Shown here: positions 49,814-58,705 of the stretch, piece after piece
Numbering within the stretch: the stretch's first letter is position 1
Layout of the letters: each line of letters begins with the position of its first letter
NCBI GenBank assembly: GCA_963754385.1
Contig: CAVWGE010000004.1
Span: forward strand, 186,001-250,000
Length of the DNA stretch: 64,000 bases
Direction of reading: 5' to 3'
Origin: 9FT-COMBO-48-23 sp963754385
Lineage (GTDB): Bacteria > Chloroflexota > Dehalococcoidia > GIF9 > UBA5629
Notes under the pieces: model-generated
Seen by the model: the letters and a program-made list of their open reading frames with translations, nothing else
Databases searched by the model: none
What the model was told of the DNA's origin: nothing
Made by a program: the position numbers and the translations under genes

Positions 49814-50311
49814 TTACTTGCTCCTAGCCAGCAACTGCTCAATATGTCTTTGATGAAGGTGGCAGATGGCAACAGCCAAGGCATCGGCGGCGTCGCTGGG
49901 CTGAGGCGGCTGAGCCAGCCCGAGTTGAAGTCTCACCATCTCCTGCACCTGTTCTTTGTTGCTACCGCCGTAATTGGTCACTTGCTGTTTCACCTGCGTT
50001 GGTAAGTAGCGAAAAACCGGTAAATTCTCATTGGCTGCGGCAAGTATAGCTATTGCCTGAGCCCTGCCTATAGCTAAAGCCGAGCGAGCGTTTCCAGCTA
50101 CGAATGGCTCCTCGATAGCTACCTCATCAGGCTTGTGGCGAGTTACAATTTCACCGAGCTTTTTATACAAAGAGGACAGTCGTTGCTCTACAGGGACTTT
50201 GGAAGGCAGGCTAAATACCCCGCAGGTAACCATTGTCATCCCACCCTCGTCCTCATCTACTAAACCATAGCCCAGATTTAAAGTGCCCGGGTCAATGCCG
50301 AGAACGCGCAT
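49814..50311 (-). CDS. ruvC: Holliday junction resolvase RuvC
   Basis: Cuts four-way junctions; 165 aa. Acidic active-site residues are seen in VLGIDPGTLNLGYG (D7), AIEEPFVAGNARSALAIGRA (E near 68) and the C-terminal PSDAADALAVAICH (D pair near 140). Overlapping or adjacent yebC-ruvC-ruvA order is the common arrangement; the gaps are 2 bp to yebC and 4 bp to ruvA. Confidence 0.96.
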   Translation of the reverse strand: MRVLGIDPGTLNLGYGLVDEDEGGMTMVTCGVFSLPSKVPVEQRLSSLYKKLGEIVTRHKPDEVAIEEPFVAGNARSALAIGRAQAIAILAAANENLPVFRYLPTQVKQQVTNYGGSNKEQVQEMVRLQLGLAQPPQPSDAADALAVAICHLHQRHIEQLLARSK

Positions 50312-50313
50312 AG

Positions 50314-51066
50314 CTATGCCTGAGCCCGCAGCTTCTCCAGAACAGCCTCGGAGTAATCGAGATTAGCAGAAACATGCTGAACGTCATCCAGCTCTTCCAG
50401 ATGGTCTAGCAGCTTCAGAGTTTGAATGGCTTGTTGCTCGTCTAAGACCACTGTGCTCTTAGCCACCCGCTGAACCTCGGCTGAAACCGGCAGCTTGATT
50501 TGTTCCACCACCTTCCGCACCGTCTCTAGATTTTGCGGTGTGGTGTGAATCTCGAGATAGCCTTTTTCCTCTTTGACATCATCGGCACCGGCATCTATTG
50601 CCGCCATTGCCAGCTCTTCAGCATTCACACCATCGGTTTCTACGGTGATTATGCCTCTAGTCTCAAATATCCAGGCAACGCTACCGCTGGCACCGAGGCT
50701 GCCGCCATGGCGGGAGAACAGGCTGCGCACTTCCTGAATGGTGCGATTGCGATTATCGGTCAATGCCTCTACCAGAACAGCTATACCATGAGGTCCATAG
50801 CCCTCGATGATTATCTCGGAGAGGCCGGCTGTCCCGAGTTCGCCGCTCCCCCGCTTTATCGCCCGCTCGATGTTCTCAGACGGCATGTTCTTGTCGTGGG
50901 CTTTCTGCATCGTCAAACGCAGACGGAAGTTGGACTCGGGGTTAGGCCCACCTTCACGTACCGCCACTGTAATCTCACGGCCAAGTTTAGTAAATAGCTG
51001 CCCTCTTCGGACATCGGTTACACCTTTCTGGCGCTTGATTTGTGCCCACTTAGAATGACCTGACAT
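50314..51066 (-). CDS. yebC: YebC/PmpR-family DNA-binding regulator / translation factor
   Basis: 250 aa, the usual length. Starts MSGHSKWAQIKRQKGVTDVR and contains the AHDKNMPSENIERAIKRGSG and YGPHGIAVLVEALTDNRNRT family motifs. Members are described as transcriptional regulators, with more recent work on YebC2-type proteins in translation of proline stretches. That link is of interest here because a polyproline protein is encoded at 31707, though the connection is only speculative. First gene of the yebC-ruvC-ruvA-rmuC operon. Confidence 0.95.
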   Translation of the reverse strand: MSGHSKWAQIKRQKGVTDVRRGQLFTKLGREITVAVREGGPNPESNFRLRLTMQKAHDKNMPSENIERAIKRGSGELGTAGLSEIIIEGYGPHGIAVLVEALTDNRNRTIQEVRSLFSRHGGSLGASGSVAWIFETRGIITVETDGVNAEELAMAAIDAGADDVKEEKGYLEIHTTPQNLETVRKVVEQIKLPVSAEVQRVAKSTVVLDEQQAIQTLKLLDHLEELDDVQHVSANLDYSEAVLEKLRAQA

Positions 51067-51138
51067 AGCTCACGCTCAGCTTAATTTTACCACCACGCTT
51101 CGCAAGAATAAAGAAACATCTGATTTATTATACAAAAA

Positions 51139-51193
51139 GTAGCTGCGAGGCTTTAGCCTCGCAGGTCTCGACCCTAAAGGGTCGAGGCTACAT
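51139..51193. repeat. REP-like palindrome C
   Basis: GTAGCTGCGAGGCTTTAGCC, TCGCAGGTCTCGACCC, TAAAGGGTCGAGGCTACAT. Reverse complement of element A (48152-48206) with very few differences. A and C therefore bracket the yebC-ruvC-ruvA-rmuC operon in inverted orientation. Confidence 0.8.
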
Positions 51194-51327
51194 GTTGAAA
51201 AATTTTATTAAGGGTAAAGCACGCGGATTATTATAACAAAAACAATTATAAATAACTGAAATTTGGCAGATGATATTTAGTGATATAATGCTGGGAAAAG
51301 CATACACTTTTTTATCATGATATCAAG

Positions 51328-51936
51328 ATGATATTAAACATACTCGAGTTCATAACACAACTGATATCTTCCTGGGGATACGCCGGAATTTTTGTAACCA
51401 TGACGCTGGAATCCGCCTTGATTCTTATCCCCAGCGAGGTTGTAATACCGTTCGCCGGGTTTCTGGCTTATATGGGGGAAATGAATATTTGGCTAATCGT
51501 CCTGGTCAGTTCCTTCGCCAATCTGACCGGTTCCATAATAGCTTATGAAGTAGGCAAATATCTAGGCAGAGGATTCATTGAAAGATATGGGAAATACGTG
51601 CTGCTGAACATGGGACATCTTCAACTGGTAGAGGGATGGTTTGACAAGTATGGCAGTTTGACCGTCCTATTCTCAAGAATGCTGCCTGTGGTCAGGACTT
51701 ATAATGCACTGCCTGCCGGTATCGGAAAGATGAATTTTCCCAAGTTCTGTTTATACACTTTTATCGGGTCGGTACCGTGGAATCTGGCACTGGTTTTTGT
51801 CGGTTACCTGCTCAAAGAAAATTGGAATATTCTGGAAAAATACTCGTTATATATTGATATACTTGCCGTTTTCGTGGTAGCGGCTGTAATATTCTATATA
51901 GTCAGAAGGATTAGGGTCAGCACAAAATCAGGATGA
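51328..51936 (+). CDS. DedA-family membrane protein
   Basis: A 202-aa inner-membrane protein of the DedA/VTT family, proposed to act in phospholipid flipping. Residues 38-52 show SEVVIPFAGFLAYMG, and GRGFIERYGKYVLL followed by FSRMLPVVRTYNALPAGIGKM carries the conserved R and G residues. The final helix and short basic tail are normal. A second, shorter VTT protein is encoded at 53973. Confidence 0.88.
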   Translation: MILNILEFITQLISSWGYAGIFVTMTLESALILIPSEVVIPFAGFLAYMGEMNIWLIVLVSSFANLTGSIIAYEVGKYLGRGFIERYGKYVLLNMGHLQLVEGWFDKYGSLTVLFSRMLPVVRTYNALPAGIGKMNFPKFCLYTFIGSVPWNLALVFVGYLLKENWNILEKYSLYIDILAVFVVAAVIFYIVRRIRVSTKSG

Positions 51937-51975
51937 CTATCATTTTACTTACCGTAATCTAAGAACCGAAATTTA

Positions 51976-52677
51976 ATGTCGAAGCTCAAAGAAGCAGTCG
52001 ACAGCTACATGCAGCAGGTCCCCGAGGTGAGGGAATATTGCCAGCGCTGTCTCAAAACCGAGCGGTGGCACGGGAATATCGTGCTGATGGTAGTGGATGC
52101 TGCTTTTACCTCAATCGGCTTGAACTATTTTCAGGCAGTGGTGCCTAAGGTGGAGAAGTTCAGGCAAGAATTCGTAGAGCCAGGAAGGGTTCGCACACTG
52201 GAAGACTTAGCCGCTACCAATGATAATGAGCTTGAGAAAATCTGGAGAAACAAGCGCTCCTGGCAAATGGCGAAGTCGGTCGCCTCTTACTTAGCCGGGG
52301 TAAAGAAGGAAAAGGGATTAGACGACAGGCAGGCTTTTATCTATTGGGCGAAACATGCCCGGCTCGATGGCTGGGAAAAAGACCCGATAGGAGAAATTAA
52401 AGGCGTCGGCATAAACAGCTTTCAATATCTGAGAATGATGGGTGGCATTGACACGGTAATGCCGGACAAGATAGTGAAAAGGGTTATCGCCGAAATAGTG
52501 GCTAAGGCAAACATGGATATGCCCTCCACCGATATAGATTTCGTCCGACTGATGGAACACATGGCGCCGGAGGTCGGCTATAGGGCTATCGAGATTTGCT
52601 GGATGACCTGGATGGTACAGTCGGAAGCCGGCATGAGCCGGATGGAGAAATACTCGTCGCTTCTGCACAAGATTTGA
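51976..52677 (+). CDS. Helix-hairpin-helix (HhH-GPD-like) protein
   Basis: A 233-aa soluble protein of unknown function. The middle part resembles the HhH segment of endonuclease III-type DNA glycosylases: GEIKGVGINSFQYLRMMGGI and then DTVMPDKIVKRVIAEI, i.e. 'i.gvG..ta..lrm..G.d...pD..V.r'. The catalytic lysine of Nth is not evident and no [4Fe-4S] cysteine loop is present at the end. It could be a catalytically inactive DNA-binding relative. The start follows a weak site, with the gene beginning 39 bp after the DedA stop. Confidence 0.6.
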   Translation: MSKLKEAVDSYMQQVPEVREYCQRCLKTERWHGNIVLMVVDAAFTSIGLNYFQAVVPKVEKFRQEFVEPGRVRTLEDLAATNDNELEKIWRNKRSWQMAKSVASYLAGVKKEKGLDDRQAFIYWAKHARLDGWEKDPIGEIKGVGINSFQYLRMMGGIDTVMPDKIVKRVIAEIVAKANMDMPSTDIDFVRLMEHMAPEVGYRAIEICWMTWMVQSEAGMSRMEKYSSLLHKI

Positions 52678-52702
52678 TATTGCAGACAGAGATAATGGGA
52701 AA

Positions 52703-53956
52703 GTGTCTATAGAAAGAGCCTTTCGACCTGTCGATTATATTAAGATAAGCATCTTCGGGGCGGCTCTATCGGTTCTTTGGCCCAGCCTGCACACTATTAT
52801 AATTCCGCTCCGTCTTCTGGAGTTCGCTCCCGAAGCACAGAAGAATACTTATCTCGGACTACTGACCTTCGCCGGCTCAATGATAGCCGTGTTTATTCAG
52901 CCACTGGCTGGTGCGCTCAGTGACCGCTTCGGTTCGCCTCTGGGACGTCGGCGTCCTTTTATCCTTGTCGGGACGGTACTGGCTCTGCTTTTCCTCCCCA
53001 GTATAGGCTTTTCCGGCAGCTTCCCCTTTTTACTTTTAGGCTATTGTTTGCTGCAAGTCGCCACCAACATCGCACAGGGGCCGTTTCAGGCGTTTATTCC
53101 AGACCTGGTGCCAAAAGGGCGGAGAGGGGTAGCGGCTGGAGCAAAAAGCCTGGCTGAGGTATTGGGCGGTGTAGCCTTTCTGCGCCTGGTGGCTTACTTC
53201 ATGGATAGTTATGCCGGCTACGGTGGCGAGATATGGCTCTGGCTGGCAATAGGATTGCCCGGGCTGATACTGTTGGTGGGCATGATTGTCACCATGCTGA
53301 CAGTAAAAGAACAGCCATCATCTCCCAGCGGGCAGCCATCCATGACAAAAACCCTGGCCAGCGCCTACAAGATCGATGTCAAAGGACATATGAGCTTTGT
53401 ATGGTTTCTTTTATCCCGGTTGTTTATCTTGATGGCGATGGTAGTACTTCAAACGTTTGCCCTGTACTTCATAAGAGATGTAATCCAGCATTCCAACCCG
53501 GCAGGAGTAGCTGCAGACCTCATGATTACTGTGGGCGTTTTCCTGCTCTTAGCTGTTTACCCTGCAGGGCAGCTTTCCGATAGATTCGGTCGTAAGCCGA
53601 TTATTCTCCTCTCGGGCTTCATTGGTATCGTTGGTATACTGGTGCTATTATTTACGCGTAGTTATTTGGGCACGCTGGTCTGCGGTGGTCTTCTCGGGAT
53701 TTCGTCAGGAGCTTTCTTGAGCACCAACTGGGCGCTGGCTATCGACCTTGTTCCCGCAGGCGAAGAAGCCCGCTATTTGGGGCTGACCAATATAGCTACA
53801 GCCGGTGCCGGAGCGTTAGCCAGGCTCACCGGTCCGGTAATTGATTTCTGCAATGCCCGACAATCCGGCCTGGGCTATTCGGTTATGCTTTTAATTTGCG
53901 TCTTCTACTTCATACTGGGCTCGGCCCTGGTCATACCAGTTAAAGTAAAGAAATAA
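52703..53956 (+). CDS. Major facilitator superfamily transporter
   Basis: 417 aa with twelve predicted helices. The MFS loop 2-3 motif is visible as GALSDRFGSPLGRRRPFIL (near residue 75), with a second copy in the C-terminal half (GQLSDRFGRKPIILLSG). The shape resembles GPH/SLC45-like sugar or drug symporters; the substrate is unknown. GTG start at 52703. Confidence 0.9.
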   Translation: MSIERAFRPVDYIKISIFGAALSVLWPSLHTIIIPLRLLEFAPEAQKNTYLGLLTFAGSMIAVFIQPLAGALSDRFGSPLGRRRPFILVGTVLALLFLPSIGFSGSFPFLLLGYCLLQVATNIAQGPFQAFIPDLVPKGRRGVAAGAKSLAEVLGGVAFLRLVAYFMDSYAGYGGEIWLWLAIGLPGLILLVGMIVTMLTVKEQPSSPSGQPSMTKTLASAYKIDVKGHMSFVWFLLSRLFILMAMVVLQTFALYFIRDVIQHSNPAGVAADLMITVGVFLLLAVYPAGQLSDRFGRKPIILLSGFIGIVGILVLLFTRSYLGTLVCGGLLGISSGAFLSTNWALAIDLVPAGEEARYLGLTNIATAGAGALARLTGPVIDFCNARQSGLGYSVMLLICVFYFILGSALVIPVKVKK

Positions 53957-53972
53957 GCGAAGCAGCAAGCAT

Positions 53973-54539
53973 ATGCAGCGGACAGGCAACAAGACAGGAA
54001 AACGTTTCTGGACAAAGGAGCGATACCTTCAGATATTGGTTTTGCTTTTTGTAATCGCGCTTTCTGTTTTTATCTTTCTAAACCGGGAAGAGGTGGTCGC
54101 GCTTGGAGTATACGGCTATCTGGGTATCTTCCTCATCTCCATCATAACCTGCAGCAGCATAGTGGTGCCTGTGCCGGGCTGGATTTTAGTGGCCACGCTT
54201 GGCGCCATTCTGAATCCTATACTGGTGGGAGTCGTATCCGGCATTGGAGGCACAATCGGCGAGATGACCGGCTATCTTTTGGGCTACGGCGGTCGGCTAG
54301 CTGTGGAAAATGTGGGTAACTATGCCAGAATGGTGTATTGGATGAAAAGATGGGGAAGCGCCACTATCTTCGTCCTCGCCCTGATACCCAACCCGTTTTT
54401 CGATTTGGCTGGTATTACTGCTGGTCTGCTTCGTTTTCCGATATGGAAATTTCTTCTCTTCGGTGCTGCCGGCAGGATACCCAAGAACATCTTCTTCGCC
54501 TATACCGGCGTCTGGGGTTTGCACTTTCTGCCACTATAG
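53973..54539 (+). CDS. VTT-domain (SNARE-associated/TVP38-like) membrane protein
   Basis: 188-aa membrane protein with about five helices. YGYLGIFLISIITCSSIVVP near residue 45 and GGTIGEMTGYLLGYGGR near 94 are VTT features, and ALIPNPFFDLAGITAGLLRF is typical as well. It follows the MFS gene by 16 bp. It probably acts in membrane-lipid or stress-related transport; the specific role is unknown. Confidence 0.85.
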   Translation: MQRTGNKTGKRFWTKERYLQILVLLFVIALSVFIFLNREEVVALGVYGYLGIFLISIITCSSIVVPVPGWILVATLGAILNPILVGVVSGIGGTIGEMTGYLLGYGGRLAVENVGNYARMVYWMKRWGSATIFVLALIPNPFFDLAGITAGLLRFPIWKFLLFGAAGRIPKNIFFAYTGVWGLHFLPL

Positions 54540-54571
54540 TATTAGATAATAAGATTGCTTGACGGAGTTTA

Positions 54572-54618
54572 CCTTGAGTGAGGTTCTTAGCTTTCGCTCA
54601 GAATGACAAAAGCGAGGT
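54572..54618. repeat. Short dispersed intergenic repeat
   Basis: GTGAGGTTCTTAGCTTTCGC followed by TCAGAATGACAAAAGCGAGG, a type of dispersed motif (CGCTCAGAATGACA) seen in many Chloroflexota and other metagenome genomes. No coding role. Confidence 0.5.
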
Positions 54619-54653
54619 TATCCTCAAATCAATAGATTAAGGAGGGAAGCAAA

Positions 54654-55223
54654 ATGCTGAAAGACTTGGTCTTAAAGAACCGAAGCTACCGGCGGTTTTA
54701 TCAGGAAGTCTCTATCGAACTCGAAACGTTGAGAGAACTTGTCGACCTGGCCAGGCTGTCAGCTTCGGCAATGAATCTGCAACCATTGAAGTATGTGCTT
54801 TCCTGCGAGTCCCAAAAGAACGCTTTGATATTTTCACACCTCGGCTGGGCTAGTTATCTCGAAGGCTGGCCAGGCCCGGCTGAAGGTGAAAGGCCATCGG
54901 CGTATATAATAGTGCTTGGTGACACGGAGATAAGTCGGTCTTTCGGCTGCGACCATGGCATAGCCGCTCAGAGCATTCTTTTAGGAGCCACGGAGAGAGG
55001 CTTGGGCGGCTGCATGATTGCCACAGTAAAAAGGCAGGAACTCAGCCAGGCTTTAGGGATAGCACCGCGTTACGAAATACTCCTCGTCATAGCCCTTGGC
55101 AAACCAGGGGAAACAGCTGTCATTGAGAAAATCGGGCCTGGTGGAGATGCCAAATACTGGCGGGACAGCCAGGGTGTACATCACGTGCCAAAACGAGCAC
55201 TGGATGATATTATTATTGGCTAA
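54654..55223 (+). CDS. Nitroreductase-family protein
   Basis: 189-aa FMN-binding family protein. KNRSYRRFYQEV near the N terminus is the phosphate-binding RSxRxF start; ARLSASAMNLQPLKYV and the C-terminal ATERGLGGCMIATV and LLVIALGKPGE motifs fit. Substrate unknown. Ribosome site AAGGAGGGA. A second nitroreductase-type gene (SagB-like) is at 60163. Confidence 0.88.
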   Translation: MLKDLVLKNRSYRRFYQEVSIELETLRELVDLARLSASAMNLQPLKYVLSCESQKNALIFSHLGWASYLEGWPGPAEGERPSAYIIVLGDTEISRSFGCDHGIAAQSILLGATERGLGGCMIATVKRQELSQALGIAPRYEILLVIALGKPGETAVIEKIGPGGDAKYWRDSQGVHHVPKRALDDIIIG

Positions 55224-55326
55224 ATTTGTAGCTATATGATGGTCTAGTTCAGATAGATTACGGACACTTATAATAGTGTCATTAGGAAGGTAATAAATGG
55301 GTTAGCACCCGGTGTCATTGAGTTAC

Positions 55327-58059
55327 TCAGATTATATGAGCCTCCGCCAGCTTCTTTAATTTAGACGGTCCAAAGCCCATAAATTTGTGGTAGACGTGTT
55401 CATTGTCATAGCCTACCGGTCGGCACACCCATTTTGTCCTTACAGGTGTCTCAGTCATCTTATGTTGAGCCTGAGCAACGACGAGTTCACCGTAGATAGG
55501 GTCTTTGACGGGAGTAAAAATCCCTCTGTCTAGCCAGTTGGCATCGATCATGGCCTCCCCGGGGGAACAAACTGGTGCCACCACCGGTGTGATGGGGGCT
55601 AAACGGCCAGTCTTGGCGTATTCTACCGACATGCGTACAAGTTCCTCGTTGCTATATTTACGTGTTTCGGCAAAGACCAGCGGTGCCCATTTCAATTGGC
55701 TCTCCTTTTCCATAAAGGTTCTTAGAGTTGTCCAGTTCGCGGCGTCCCACTCATCCCATTTCATCACCATGTCGGCAAACGCCTGCCACATCTCTAATCT
55801 CAAACCGCCCAGAAAAACGGCGCCATCCTTGGTCGGCGCGAAACAATATAACCAGCCGGCGACATCTAGATTGCCGAAGCGCTCATTAATGATACCGGTT
55901 TCTTGGTACCACAACGCGGCATAGTCATCAAAACGGGCGAAAGCCTCAGCCGTAGCTACATCAAGTGCCTGTCCTTCGCCAGTCACCACTCTATGATGTA
56001 AAGCAGCTAGAATGCCAACAGCCATAAATGTTCCTGGTTGGCACCATGCTATCCATGGTCCAGTTTTAGTTGGGACCGCCCAGGGATATTCGTCGTAGCT
56101 CTTACCTTGAGGCATAATTTCACCTGTAGCTGATTGTACTCCTGACCTGGCCTGAGCTATATTATCATAGTCCGGCATGCGACTTTGGCTCATGGGTCCG
56201 AACTGCCCGTAAGCTGTTATAGAAGCAAATATCAGTTTCGGATTAATCTCCTTTAATTGCTCATAGCCGATACCCCAATCATCCATTACTCCGGGTCTAA
56301 ATGTCTCTATAAGGACATCGGCATGACCCACCAAAGCTTTTAGTATTTCTCTGCCTTCCGACTTATTTAGATTCAGGGTAATATGGGATTTATTTCTCCC
56401 CTCAGTTAAATAATTAAGCCCTTCACCTCGGTACGTCATGCCGTAAGGGGTGCATAATCTGATAAAATCACCTTCAGGCGGCTCTATTCTCAGGACCTGA
56501 GCACCGAATTCAGATAACATCGAAGAACAATAACATCCCGCAAAACTCTTGTAGCTCAAATCCAACACGGTTATATCATCAAGGGCTTCTGGTCTGTTAT
56601 GTGCGATACTGGGGTCATCTTGCCCTCTTACCCATTCTGCCCAATCTAATAGCTTTTTAGTAGTCGGCTTCTCTTTTTTCCCTTGGTTTGAATTCGGTAA
56701 ATTAGATTCATTCACTGGCACTGATAAGTTCTCTGGCATAAGAAGTCCAGCCTTGCCATCCCATCCAGGTGGTGGTCGTCGCGCCGGTACATCCGCCCAT
56801 TTACCAATAACGCCACATTCATATAGCTGTTTAATCTCGTCTTTAGTTTTACCTAAAATCTGTGTCAGTATGTATTCGTTGTCAAAGCCTACAGGTCTGC
56901 TTGACCTTCTAGTCTTTGGAGGTGTTTTCGACATCATCACAGGAAACTCATGGGTAAGGTACTGACCAAGAAGAGGGTCATCAACCTCAGTCATGAAGCC
57001 TCGCTCTCGGAAATGCGTATCCTCTACAACATCCTTAGTGGTGTAGAGTTGGGAGGCGGCGAAACCGTGTTTTTCGGCAAGCGTCTCGATTTCCTGTGGA
57101 GTCTTGTTTCTAGTCCATTGAGCAATAATCTTGTTGATTTCTTCAGCATTATCCTTTTGCAGTCGAGAAAGGTGGTCTTTAAATCTCATGTCATCAGCTA
57201 GTTCAGGCTTATCCATAGCGGTACACAGGCCTCTGAACTCTTCCGGGGTTGGCGCTGCTATAGCTACAAACGTACCACCGGCGCAGTAAAATGTATTAGC
57301 TGGGCAAATAGATACATCCATATTGCCCGCAGGCATAGCTACCTTGCCGGTAATTTGCTGGTAGGGCCAGACCCATGACATTGCCCGCATAATAGCCTCA
57401 CTCTGTGACAGCTCGATGAACTGACCCTTACCTGTCTTTTCCCGGTAGTGGAGTGCAGCCAGAACGGCCAGTTCCCCCATCAACGCACCGTAATTATCGC
57501 AGACATATAGGCGGCTTTTGAGGGGTGGGTGGTTGGGAAAACTGGAAAGCCAGGCGTATCCGGAAAATGCCTGTGAAGCGCCGTCATTGGACGGCCTGTT
57601 TTCTTCAGCATATTGGCCCCACTGACCGAAACCGTTCTTGGAGAGATAAATAATGCTGGGGTTGATTTCTTTAATTTGTTGGTAGCCAACATTCCAGCTT
57701 TCCATAACACCCGGTCTCAGATTATTTTCAATTACATCAGATTTAGCCGCAAGTTCAAAAAACACCTTCTGCCCTTCGGTCTTATGCAAATCCAAACCTA
57801 TCCAGTATTTGTTGGTGTTCATATGTACAAACGCTGGTCCCTGCTCCCTAAACAAGTAGCCAAATGGAGTCAGGTCACGGCAAGTATCCCCCATAGGTGG
57901 GATTTCACACTTGATGACTTCAGCACCCATCTCGGCTGCAAAACCTGGACCCGCCGGACCCAGCAGAAGGGTGCAAACCTCAAGTACCCTGATGCCTTTT
58001 AATGGTGATGGCTTAGAATGTTTTGTTTCTCTATAGTTCTTCCAAGTTTTGTTTGACAT
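55327..58059 (-). CDS. Tandem-fused CaiB/BaiF (family III) CoA-transferase
   Basis: A 910-aa protein made of two complete CoA-transferase domains, residues about 15-430 and 490-900, with a linker that ends GKKEKPTTKKLLDWAEWVRG. Each half begins with VLEVCTLLLGPAGPGFAAEM or VLDLSYKSFAGCYCSSMLSE-type segments and has its own catalytic-region aspartate (SNDGASQAFSGYAW and MPDYDNIAQARSGVQ). Family III proteins normally work as interlocked dimers of about 400 aa, so here both active sites sit on one chain. They transfer CoA to carboxylates in anaerobic degradation. It lies 27 bp beyond the tRNA gene, on the same strand. Confidence 0.9.
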   Translation of the reverse strand: MSNKTWKNYRETKHSKPSPLKGIRVLEVCTLLLGPAGPGFAAEMGAEVIKCEIPPMGDTCRDLTPFGYLFREQGPAFVHMNTNKYWIGLDLHKTEGQKVFFELAAKSDVIENNLRPGVMESWNVGYQQIKEINPSIIYLSKNGFGQWGQYAEENRPSNDGASQAFSGYAWLSSFPNHPPLKSRLYVCDNYGALMGELAVLAALHYREKTGKGQFIELSQSEAIMRAMSWVWPYQQITGKVAMPAGNMDVSICPANTFYCAGGTFVAIAAPTPEEFRGLCTAMDKPELADDMRFKDHLSRLQKDNAEEINKIIAQWTRNKTPQEIETLAEKHGFAASQLYTTKDVVEDTHFRERGFMTEVDDPLLGQYLTHEFPVMMSKTPPKTRRSSRPVGFDNEYILTQILGKTKDEIKQLYECGVIGKWADVPARRPPPGWDGKAGLLMPENLSVPVNESNLPNSNQGKKEKPTTKKLLDWAEWVRGQDDPSIAHNRPEALDDITVLDLSYKSFAGCYCSSMLSEFGAQVLRIEPPEGDFIRLCTPYGMTYRGEGLNYLTEGRNKSHITLNLNKSEGREILKALVGHADVLIETFRPGVMDDWGIGYEQLKEINPKLIFASITAYGQFGPMSQSRMPDYDNIAQARSGVQSATGEIMPQGKSYDEYPWAVPTKTGPWIAWCQPGTFMAVGILAALHHRVVTGEGQALDVATAEAFARFDDYAALWYQETGIINERFGNLDVAGWLYCFAPTKDGAVFLGGLRLEMWQAFADMVMKWDEWDAANWTTLRTFMEKESQLKWAPLVFAETRKYSNEELVRMSVEYAKTGRLAPITPVVAPVCSPGEAMIDANWLDRGIFTPVKDPIYGELVVAQAQHKMTETPVRTKWVCRPVGYDNEHVYHKFMGFGPSKLKKLAEAHII

Positions 58060-58087
58060 ATACCTCCAGTGAAAAATAATTTGACTG

Positions 58088-58160
58088 TGAGCCGCACAGG
58101 ACTCGAACCTGTAACCGGCTGATTAAGAGTCAGCTGCTCTGCCTGTTGAGCTAGCGGCCC
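58088..58160 (-). tRNA. tRNA-Lys (anticodon CTT)
   Basis: A 73-nt cloverleaf on the minus strand: acceptor GGGCCGC/GCGGCTC, D arm with GCTC, anticodon stem GCTGA/TCAGC with loop CTCTTAA (anticodon CTT), variable loop CGGTT, T arm ACAGG/CCTGT with TTCGAGT. The CCA end is not encoded. It stands alone between the CoA-transferase and archease genes. Confidence 0.95.
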
Positions 58161-58274
58161 AAGCGGGCGCATACTATCATACGCAGATAATTCGAGTCAA
58201 GCTTGTTTTTAGGTTTCTTGACTCATTTAAGACATGATATAATGAAGTCAACCCCTGGACATGTAGTGAGGACA

Positions 58275-58694
58275 GTGGAGAAGCCTTTCGAAGTCATAGA
58301 CCATACTGCAGATATTGGTATTGTCGCTTATGGCACCGATATCAAGCAGGTCTTTGCCAACGCCGCCCTCGGACTTTTCAACTTGATGGCAGACCTGGAT
58401 GATTTTAAGGAAGATGTCCGGCGTGAGCTAGAGTTGTCAGCCGAGGACGTGGAAATTCTTCTGGTAGAATGGCTGAATGAGCTTATTTATATCTTTGATG
58501 TAGAGCATATAATTTTCAAAAGGTTTGAAATCGAAGAACTCACCAGCACACAAATCAAAGCCAGATGTTTTGGGGAAAAGATAAAACCAAGGAAGCACAA
58601 GCTGAAGAGAGAGGTTAAGGCAGCTACCTATCACATGCTACGGATAAGCAAAGAGGATGGTAGCTACAAGGTACAGGTGATCTTCGATATTTAG
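58275..58694 (+). CDS. Archease
   Basis: Cofactor protein that activates the RNA ligase RtcB, promoting its guanylylation; about 140 aa from GTG 58275, which has a GTGAGGA ribosome site and gives the normal archease length. The open frame extends upstream to 58203 with other possible starts. DHTADIGIVAYG at the N terminus is the family signature, with the metal-binding aspartate; VEHIIFKRFEI and the final VQVIFDI also fit. The rtcB gene follows 11 bp downstream, the usual pair. Confidence 0.92.
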   Translation: MEKPFEVIDHTADIGIVAYGTDIKQVFANAALGLFNLMADLDDFKEDVRRELELSAEDVEILLVEWLNELIYIFDVEHIIFKRFEIEELTSTQIKARCFGEKIKPRKHKLKREVKAATYHMLRISKEDGSYKVQVIFDI

Positions 58695-58705
58695 AGGACA
58701 AGGGT

